A stretch of 64,000 nucleotides of DNA. It comes from Levilinea sp. (GTDB taxonomy: Bacteria; Chloroflexota; Anaerolineae; Anaerolineales; Anaerolineaceae). The notes under the pieces were generated by a model, which searched no databases, was not told where the DNA came from, and saw only the letters and a program-made list of their open reading frames with translations. Where the stretch lies: the NCBI GenBank assembly GCA_029975215.1, contig JARKPO010000005.1, positions 124,001 to 188,000 on the forward strand, in the 5' to 3' direction. Made by a program: the position numbers and the translations under genes. Below, piece after piece: positions 57,928 through 64,000 of the stretch (the stretch's first letter is position 1; the number at the start of each line of letters is the position of its first letter).

Positions 57928-60900
57928 ATGATCCTTAACGATAGACTGGTTAGAAGGAAATTCACCCATATTTATAAGTGTCTAGGAGAAACCAGCCTCG
58001 TGGAGAGAGCCAGCGATTCTGAACCCCAATTCGCAAATCCGGCCCGATCCGGGTCCAGAATACTTATTTTCCTTTCCCAACTTAATCGACCTTTGACCAT
58101 AACGCTGGAACAAGGAATAGCACTCACGCTCGCATGCGCCGTGATCCTTACCCGTTTGATTGGCCTGGGGGAGCGCGTCATGAGCCACGATGAAAGTTTG
58201 CACGTCTATTATTCGTGGCTATTGGCAACTGGCAAAGGGTTTATCCATACCCCCATGATGCATGGGCCCTTCTTGTTTGAGTCGACTGCGTTGATCAACA
58301 TTCTTTTGGGGGCGAACGATTTCACTTCGCGGTTGATCCCGTTGATTCTTGGTTCATTCATCGCGATTGTTATTCCTCAACTGCTCAAACCCTGGCTTGG
58401 AAGATCAGGAACGCTGATCGCCTCCTTGCTATTTTTGATCTCTCCTTACGTGTTGTACTACTCGCGTTATATCCGGCACGATATTTTGGTGATTGCCTGG
58501 ACGCTGCTGGCGGCGTACTCAATTTTTGGATATCTCTTCCAGCGGAAAGAACGATACCTGTTCATATTTGTGGCGGCATTGGCGTTGATGTTCTCCACAA
58601 TGGAGATTACCTTCATTTATCTTGCGATCTTTGCCAGTTATCTTCTGGCCCGCATTGGGTGGAAATATGGTGTACGGTGGAAGGTGATAAAAACATCGCC
58701 GGAATTTGATCTACTTGTACTGATGGTCACTTTAGGGGCCTTCTTTTCATCTACGATTGCGCTGCCAGTCCTCAATCCCATTTTCGCCCGATTGACTGGC
58801 GCTGCATTTGTAGATCTATCTGTCCTGGGGAGTCAAGGCACCGAATGGATATCCAATCCATCTGGTGTCCGATTGTGGGTATTGTTCGGTGTTTTCTCGG
58901 TAGTCTCTACCGGATTGGGCATAGTCTGGGGAAGGCAACGTTGGTTAAAACTGGCAGGCCTTTTCCTGGGGATCGACCTGCTTTTGTTTACCACCTTTTT
59001 TACCAACCCGGCTGGAATTGCCAGTGGGTTTATCGGTTCTTTGGGGTATTGGTTGTCTCAGCAAGGGGTGGCGCGAGGCGGCCAACCCTGGTACTACTTC
59101 CTGATCGTCTTTCCGATTTACGAATATCTTCCTTTGATCGGTGGGTTTGGTGCGGCTGTTTTATTTTTTATCCGCCGGAAACAATTGCCGGAATTGGCAC
59201 GCAATTTCATTCCCTTCGCTTTATGGTGGGCCGGGGGAATTTTCCTCGCCCTCTCTCTGGCTGGAGAGAAAATGCCCTGGCTTTCCACGCATATCATCGT
59301 GCCTTTCCTATTGTTGGCGGCGTGGTGGATTGGTCAGATGGTGGAAGGGATTTGGGTAGATGACGTCACCCATTCGAAACCAAGAGTCTTTTTCAAACGG
59401 ATGGGGTTAGTTGCCATCGGGATACTTACTTTATTGACCATACGTACTTCCTTCTTCGTGAATTACGTCAACTATGATTATTCCACCGAGTACATCGATT
59501 ATGCTCATGGCGCGCCGGGAGTTAAATGGGTACTGGATGATATCCAATCTATAGCCACCCATACGGGTGCCGGCAAAGATTTGAAAATTGCCTACGATTC
59601 GGACGTGTCATGGCCGATGAGTTGGTATCTCAAGGATTACCCCAACAGCTCGTTCTACGGCTCGCAACCAAGCCGGGAGGCCCTGGATGCGCCGGTGGTA
59701 TTGGCAGGCCCGTCCAACTGGAACAAGGTCGAACTGCTACTTGGTTCCAGGTATCATCGTTTTGAAGTAATTCGCATGTGGTGGCCTATTGAGGATTATA
59801 AAAACCTGACCTGGGGCCGAATCCGCGAGGCGTTCGCGAATCCCGATCTACGCGCTGCCCTTTGGGATATCCTGTGGAAACGGGATTACACCCGTTATAG
59901 CTCACAGACTGGAACCTCGCTCAAGCCGCCCACCGACTGGCCATTGGCTGAGAAAATGCGGGTCTATATTCGCAAGGATATTGCTTTACAAACGCTTTCT
60001 CTCAGCCTGGGGTCTAGTATCCTTGCAGATATCCCCCAGCAAGCGGATGCCTATGCAAATATCCAAAAAACGATAAAACCGGAATTTGTTATCACCACCG
60101 GCGAATTTAATACACCCCGCAATATTGCGATCGGAAGAGACGGCAGCATTTTCGTCGTGGATAGCGGCAATTCAAGGATCGCGAAATATAACTCGCAGGG
60201 TGAGTTGCTGTTATCCTGGGGCAATCGGACTCCAGATGGACAATCGCCGCCTGCACCAGGAACGTTAAACGAACCCTGGGGAATTGCCTTGGACGGCGCT
60301 GGCAACGTATTGGTTGCGGATACCTGGAATCATCGCATTCAGAAATTCGACCCACAAGGAAAGTTTTTACTTGAATGGGGATCCTCTGGTCTTGCAAGTG
60401 ATGGATTGGATCGACTGTGGGGACCACGTGGTATCGCCGTTGCCAGTGATGGTCGCATCTATGTCACAGACGCCGGCAATAAGCGTGTGGTGGTTTTTTC
60501 CTCGGAAGGTACAGCCTTATTTGAGTTCGCCACTGGGGGCGATGGTCAGCTAGATGAGCCCGTGGGCATCGCAGTCGGCCCGGAAGGAAATATCTACGTA
60601 GCCGACACCTGGAACCTGCGCGTGGTAGTATTTTCTCCGGAGGGTATATATATTTCCAGTTTTAACGTTCAGGGCTGGGGGAGTAGCTCGGTAGATAACA
60701 AACCTTACCTGTCGGTTGGACCCGATAATCGTATCTATCTGACCGATCCGGAAGGATACCGGGTGATCGTGTTCTCATCTGCGGGCGAACCTCTGGCTAC
60801 GTTTGGCCAGTACGGACCCGAAGATGGATCCTTTGGTTTACCGAATGGATTGGCTTTACGTCCAGATGGCAGCTTGTGGATTGTCGATGCCGGCAATAAC

Positions 60901-60933
60901 CGGGTCGTAAAGTACCCGCCGATCCAGCCTTAG
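57928..60933 (+). CDS. GT39-like membrane protein (Agl23/TIGR03663 type) with C-terminal NHL repeats
   Basis: 1001 residues. About twelve helices (50-540) with the family motif GERVMSHDESLHVYYSW and HTPMMHGPFLFE (acidic residues of a PMT/GT39-like active site). Then an extracytoplasmic part, and from about residue 710 five or six NHL repeats (PRNIAIGRDGSIFVVDSGNS, PWGIALDGAGNVLVADTWNH and so on) forming a beta-propeller. The membrane part is predicted to transfer sugar from a lipid carrier; the propeller may bind the target. ATG 57928 has no ribosome-binding site; GTG 58000 with AGGAG is an alternative start. Confidence 0.82.
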   Translation: MILNDRLVRRKFTHIYKCLGETSLVERASDSEPQFANPARSGSRILIFLSQLNRPLTITLEQGIALTLACAVILTRLIGLGERVMSHDESLHVYYSWLLATGKGFIHTPMMHGPFLFESTALINILLGANDFTSRLIPLILGSFIAIVIPQLLKPWLGRSGTLIASLLFLISPYVLYYSRYIRHDILVIAWTLLAAYSIFGYLFQRKERYLFIFVAALALMFSTMEITFIYLAIFASYLLARIGWKYGVRWKVIKTSPEFDLLVLMVTLGAFFSSTIALPVLNPIFARLTGAAFVDLSVLGSQGTEWISNPSGVRLWVLFGVFSVVSTGLGIVWGRQRWLKLAGLFLGIDLLLFTTFFTNPAGIASGFIGSLGYWLSQQGVARGGQPWYYFLIVFPIYEYLPLIGGFGAAVLFFIRRKQLPELARNFIPFALWWAGGIFLALSLAGEKMPWLSTHIIVPFLLLAAWWIGQMVEGIWVDDVTHSKPRVFFKRMGLVAIGILTLLTIRTSFFVNYVNYDYSTEYIDYAHGAPGVKWVLDDIQSIATHTGAGKDLKIAYDSDVSWPMSWYLKDYPNSSFYGSQPSREALDAPVVLAGPSNWNKVELLLGSRYHRFEVIRMWWPIEDYKNLTWGRIREAFANPDLRAALWDILWKRDYTRYSSQTGTSLKPPTDWPLAEKMRVYIRKDIALQTLSLSLGSSILADIPQQADAYANIQKTIKPEFVITTGEFNTPRNIAIGRDGSIFVVDSGNSRIAKYNSQGELLLSWGNRTPDGQSPPAPGTLNEPWGIALDGAGNVLVADTWNHRIQKFDPQGKFLLEWGSSGLASDGLDRLWGPRGIAVASDGRIYVTDAGNKRVVVFSSEGTALFEFATGGDGQLDEPVGIAVGPEGNIYVADTWNLRVVVFSPEGIYISSFNVQGWGSSSVDNKPYLSVGPDNRIYLTDPEGYRVIVFSSAGEPLATFGQYGPEDGSFGLPNGLALRPDGSLWIVDAGNNRVVKYPPIQP

Positions 60934-60937
60934 GCCT

Positions 60938-61978
60938 ATGACATCGAGTAGGCTTGTCAATTTCCTCTCATGGGTGGTTGTTTCTTTCGTTTTGATGACC
61001 GGCGTTTGGGTTGTTTACAGGTTCACAGCACCAGTCCAGGCGAAAGCTGATCTGGAGACGAGTATCCCACCTACACCGAATACCATTGTGTATGCCAGGC
61101 GTATTGATTTACCCACGTTTTCTCCATCTACAAAATTGAACTCGATAAGTCGTTTGGCGGATCTGCATACTTACCGGCCAACCCTGCCAAGGTTTGCTGT
61201 AACTCAACATACTGTAGAAAAAGGAGATACAGCCTGGACGATTGCGAAGAAACATAATATCCAGCCTGAAACGATTCTATGGAGCAATGAGGGAATAAGT
61301 ACCAATGCTGGTTCTTTGCGTATTGGGATGATGCTAAATATTCTTCCGGTCGATGGAGTCTTGCATACTGTTCGGGAAGGAGACACCTTGGAACGAATTC
61401 AGGCGTTGTATGGTGTTTCGATCGATGAGATTGTCAATTTTATTGGAAACGATTTTGGGGGAGCGATGCCTGCTAAATTGCTTGCAGGGGGTCAGATCAT
61501 TGTGCCTGGAGGAAAAAAACAAATCGTGTGGCAGGAGCCAGGTCCCACGGTACTCCCAGGTAAAGGTAGGAAATCTCCGGGTTATTATTCGGGGCCTCTG
61601 GTTTATATTGGTAGTGGCTATTTTTCCTGGCCGATTTCCCCAATCGTAATTACCCAACCTTATTGGAGCGGCCATCTTGGGATTGATGTAGGCACTTATG
61701 AGCGCCAGCCCATTTTTGCGTCCGATAGTGGAACCGTGATTTTTTCTGGCTGGGATACAACTGGTTTTGGGAACCTGGTAATCATCGACCATGGAAATGG
61801 ATACTGGAGCTATTATGGGCATAATTTCGCCAATCTTGTTCGCGAAGGTCAAGGCGTAGTAAAGGGCCAGCAAATTGCAGAATCGGGTAGCACTGGTAAT
61901 TCCACTGGGAATCATATTGATTTCCGCATACGCTTAGATGCCGGCGGATTCCTAAATCCTGCGGATTTTTTACCATAG
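60938..61978 (+). CDS. LysM-LysM-M23 protein with altered zinc ligand
   Basis: 346 residues: helix (about 10-30), two LysM motifs (HTVEKGDTAWTIAKKHNI; HTVREGDTLERIQALYGV), then an M23 domain with HLGID (H-x3-D) and YYGHN. The final motif reads NHIDF where paralogues at 3042 and 13781 have HLHFE, so the zinc-binding second His is Asp. It may be an inactive or altered-metal scaffold or activator, like EnvC/NlpD. It begins 4 bases after the GT39-NHL gene. Confidence 0.83.
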   Translation: MTSSRLVNFLSWVVVSFVLMTGVWVVYRFTAPVQAKADLETSIPPTPNTIVYARRIDLPTFSPSTKLNSISRLADLHTYRPTLPRFAVTQHTVEKGDTAWTIAKKHNIQPETILWSNEGISTNAGSLRIGMMLNILPVDGVLHTVREGDTLERIQALYGVSIDEIVNFIGNDFGGAMPAKLLAGGQIIVPGGKKQIVWQEPGPTVLPGKGRKSPGYYSGPLVYIGSGYFSWPISPIVITQPYWSGHLGIDVGTYERQPIFASDSGTVIFSGWDTTGFGNLVIIDHGNGYWSYYGHNFANLVREGQGVVKGQQIAESGSTGNSTGNHIDFRIRLDAGGFLNPADFLP

Positions 61979-62001
61979 TTATCGTTAGTGTAGGAGGATA
62001 G

Positions 62002-62199
62002 GTGGAAGACCAAGGTAATCAACAAGAAGGAATGAAAACTGCGTGTGGCGGTGTCATCCGTAATCCAGAGCGTTTCCCATCGGCAATTTATCAAAGTGTC
62101 CGAGTGTATTTTTGCAACATGGCATGCCTGAGAGTTTACGAGCAAGCACCGGATGCTTTCATGCGAGGGGAAGTAGAGCACCCACCCGAAGAGGATTGA
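62002..62199 (+). CDS. Small YHS-like Cys protein
   Basis: 65 residues from GTG 62002 with AGGAGG five bases upstream. TACGGVIRNPERFPSAIYQS, YFCNMACLRVYEQAPDAF: a Cys-x-C pattern like YHS/TRASH domains (C...F-C-x3-C). Last gene of the plus-strand trio. Metal binding is likely; partner unknown. Confidence 0.65.
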   Translation: MEDQGNQQEGMKTACGGVIRNPERFPSAIYQSVRVYFCNMACLRVYEQAPDAFMRGEVEHPPEED

Positions 62200-62232
62200 G
62201 GCTGTGGAATCGAGTGAACCATAAGCGGAGTC

Positions 62233-62270
62233 AAAAAATCGCAGCCTCAGTTGTAATCAAGAGGCTGCGA
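62233..62270 (-). terminator. Terminator for SHOCT genes
   Basis: TCGCAGCCTC (62239-62248) pairs with GAGGCTGCGA (62261-62270) over a 12-nt loop; on the minus strand it is followed by TTTTTT (62238-62233). It may also slow plus-strand transcripts from the convergent YHS-like gene. Confidence 0.78.
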
Positions 62271-62291
62271 CGATTTGTTCGCGGCACCGTT

Positions 62292-62510
62292 CTATTGAAT
62301 GTCTTTCTGCATTTGTAGGAATTGTTCCTGCGTGATCTCACCTCTGGCGTATCGCTGTTCAATAATTTCTAAGGCTGAAAGAGGAGCATTCGCATGGTTG
62401 TTGCCAACGGATTGCTTCGATTGAAACAGGCCTCGTACCACTAACACGGCCAGAACGATCAGAACGACCCAGAATAAGAACATGCCACCCAGCATTCCAA
62501 ATCCCATCAT
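62292..62510 (-). CDS. Small membrane protein with SHOCT domain
   Basis: 72 residues: one helix (about 8-27) and a C-terminal SHOCT motif (ALEIIEQRYARGEITQEQFLQMQ). SHOCT domains are short oligomerisation modules. ATG 62510 (next codon also ATG). A paralogue lies directly upstream at 62523-62777. Function unknown. Confidence 0.78.
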   Translation of the reverse strand: MMGFGMLGGMFLFWVVLIVLAVLVVRGLFQSKQSVGNNHANAPLSALEIIEQRYARGEITQEQFLQMQKDIQ

Positions 62511-62522
62511 GACACACCTACC

Positions 62523-62777
62523 TTAGCGGCTCAGATCCGACAAAATCTGCTGGTATTCTTCCCGGTTAATTTCGCCCTTGGCGTAGCGAGCCTGGGCAAT
62601 ATCGCGGGCCGACTGCCCGGTCAAATTTTGGGAACCGGGCTGAGCATTGTTCCCGCTCATCCGGCGAACCGCCCACACAACCAGTAATACCAGGCCAATG
62701 ATTACAGCAATAGTAATCACCAGACCCAGGATCATTCCGATCCAACCCATACCACCGTATCCAAAATTACCCATCAT
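62523..62777 (-). CDS. Small membrane protein with SHOCT domain
   Basis: 84 residues from ATG 62777 (AAGGA nine bases upstream; longer frame rejected). Gly/Met-rich start (GNFGYGGMGWIGM), one helix (about 12-36) and SHOCT motif (ARDIAQARYAKGEINREEYQQIL). Gly- and Met-rich small SHOCT proteins often adjoin two-component and copper genes; here a BaeS-like kinase is upstream with Met-rich sensor loop. Confidence 0.78.
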   Translation of the reverse strand: MMGNFGYGGMGWIGMILGLVITIAVIIGLVLLVVWAVRRMSGNNAQPGSQNLTGQSARDIAQARYAKGEINREEYQQILSDLSR

Positions 62778-62921
62778 AGTGTTCCATCCTTTTTTCGGAT
62801 CTAATCCGTTGTTCAAATTGTATTTTCTTGTTCTTACTTTTAAATGATAACTTAGCGGGGTAAAGTTTCTTTGAAGCAAATGTAAAGCTTTGATGAAGAT
62901 GTTCGTAAAAGCAAAAATGGA

Positions 62922-64000
62922 TTATCCAGCCGCCGGGAGCGTAAAATGAAATGAGCTGCCTTTTCCTTCGCCTGCGCTTTCTGCCCAGATGCGACCATGG
63001 TGCGCTTTGACTAGCGCTTGCGCAATGGTCAATCCAATCCCGCTTCCCCCGCTGGCGCGCGTCCTGGATTTATCCGTGCGGTAAAAGCGGTTGAAAATGA
63101 AGGGCAGATGATCCGGAGCGATGCCGATGCCGGTATCCGAAACGGAAATGAGAATTTCGGATTTGTCCCTGGCAGCTCGGATTGATACCTTTCCACCACT
63201 CGGCGTATATTGCAGTGCGTTTCCGACCAAATTCGTCAGCACTTGAAGAATTCGATCTTTATCAACCATGATATTCGGGAGATGTGGTTCCACTTGCGTT
63301 TCAAGCTGGATGCCTTTGTCCTCAAACTGATGCCCAAGATTTCCCTTGATGGTTTCGATGAGGCCAGGAAGTGAGACGGATACGGGCTTTAGTTGGAATG
63401 CGCCAGCTTCCACCCGGCTGAGCTCCTGCAAATCGTTCACCAGACGCTGCAGGCGATCGATTTCTGTGTGGACTTGCTGGTAGGTTTCCGGTTCTGCCGG
63501 CAGAACTCCGTCCATCAACCCTTCCATGTAGCCTTTGATTGCTGCAAGGGGAGTGCGCAGTTCGTGGGTTACATCGCCAATCAACTGCCGGCGCATGGTT
63601 TCTGTCTTTTCGAGCTTGTCCGCCATCTGATTGAAACTCAATGCCAATTGGTCCAGTTCATCCAACTGATTGGACCGCACGCCTCTCGAGACTGTGAGCC
63701 TTTCTTCGTATTCCCCTTCCGCGATGCGGTGGCTAAGCTTCATCATCCGTTGTACCGGGGTGACGACCTGGCGGCTGACGAGGAAACTGGCAACCACCGC
63801 CGCAATCAGCGCTGCGATCGCAGCCATAGAAAGTGCCTCAGTGACCGATGCCGTATAGTTAGTAAATAATTCAACCTCCATCGGTTGAGCATTTCCCATC
63901 ATATCCCCGCCGGACATCATTGCACTCATTCCTGCCATATGCCGGTCGAAGGCTGCTGGAACGGATAAACTGGTGGCGGTGGCCAGAACCACGACGCCGA
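62922..64000 (-). CDS. BaeS-like sensor histidine kinase, partial (N-terminus outside window)
   Basis: About 359 residues in the window with no start seen before the edge. A remaining first helix (LATATSLSVPAAF), a short extracytoplasmic loop rich in Met and His (HMAGMSAMMSGGDMMGN), helix 2, HAMP, then HisKA with GDVTHELRTPLAAIKG, N box NLVGNALQYTP, G1 SDTGIGI and G2 GGSGIGLTIAQAL. The Met-rich loop is compatible with copper or silver sensing as in CusS-type kinases (inference). Confidence 0.88.
   Translation of the reverse strand, partial: GVVVLATATSLSVPAAFDRHMAGMSAMMSGGDMMGNAQPMEVELFTNYTASVTEALSMAAIAALIAAVVASFLVSRQVVTPVQRMMKLSHRIAEGEYEERLTVSRGVRSNQLDELDQLALSFNQMADKLEKTETMRRQLIGDVTHELRTPLAAIKGYMEGLMDGVLPAEPETYQQVHTEIDRLQRLVNDLQELSRVEAGAFQLKPVSVSLPGLIETIKGNLGHQFEDKGIQLETQVEPHLPNIMVDKDRILQVLTNLVGNALQYTPSGGKVSIRAARDKSEILISVSDTGIGIAPDHLPFIFNRFYRTDKSRTRASGGSGIGLTIAQALVKAHHGRIWAESAGEGKGSSFHFTLPAAG

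Noticed and set aside
1-64000. CRISPR arrays, insertion sequences, tRNA or rRNA genes, prophage
   Set aside because: No regularly spaced repeats, transposase or integrase motifs, cloverleaf-like segments or phage genes were found by reading; short RNAs could still be missed without a search tool.

Overview
The window looks like chromosome of a Chloroflexota bacterium, most likely class Anaerolineae. This is inferred from gene content, not from a marker gene: LysM/M23 and YkuD cell-wall enzymes in several copies, Pro-Thr-rich linkers, a Tad pilus locus without an outer-membrane secretin, a GT39-NHL membrane protein of the Agl23 type, and no lipopolysaccharide or outer-membrane genes. Nearly all genes lie on the minus strand in tightly coupled operons with many ATGA overlaps. 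No tRNA, rRNA, CRISPR array or transposase was seen.

Layout. 1-3 kb: three SPFH (HflK/HflC) genes, one fused to a cation-diffusion-facilitator membrane domain. 3-15 kb: a cell-envelope block with two LysM-M23 endopeptidases, three YkuD L,D-transpeptidases (one a broken relic), an HtrA lipoprotein, a C39-TPR protein and an OmpR-type two-component pair. 15-20 kb: thiol redox and a split FAD/Fe-S oxidase: DsbA-like protein, CcdA-like protein, a three-gene glycolate/lactate-type oxidase, DUF1573 and a rhodanese with an in-frame UGA. 20-32 kb: a complete Tad/Flp pilus locus. 32-37 kb: reverse transsulfuration (cystathionine beta-synthase and a gamma-lyase/synthase) and two small membrane genes. 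37-58 kb: a copper and extracytoplasmic redox island with a Cu P-type ATPase, a multicopper oxidase lipoprotein, cupredoxin/CuA proteins, a polyferredoxin, a PCYCGC lipoprotein, CcdA and TlpA proteins, YHS proteins, Lgt, a DUF1573 protein with an in-frame UGA, a Cache histidine kinase and two near-identical NarL-type regulators. 58-64 kb: GT39-NHL protein, a third LysM-M23 protein, YHS-like and SHOCT proteins and a partial BaeS-like kinase.

Two results stand out. First, a 16-bp dyad TAGGC-N6-GCCTA (7-2-7 geometry, as for NarL-type dimers) recurs upstream of transcription units in the copper/redox island. In seven cases the dyad centre is followed by exactly 54 nt and then a -10-like hexamer (TATACT, TATGAT, TACACT or TATAGT), on whichever strand the gene is. 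This defines a probable regulon of the local NarL-type regulators. Second, two genes, the rhodanese at 19552-20016 and the DUF1573 protein at 55545-56039, contain a TGA where the family expects Cys. Each continues in frame with conserved family sequence and has a hairpin with its loop 19-21 nt after the UGA, as a bacterial SECIS element should. They are candidate selenoproteins.

Further oddities are the CDF-HflK fusion, a CcdA protein whose first helix has moved to the C-terminus, a nested hairpin leader before the cystathionine beta-synthase gene and a 38-bp perfect palindrome in the multicopper oxidase operon. Starts were set from ribosome-binding sites where these favour an internal or non-ATG codon.
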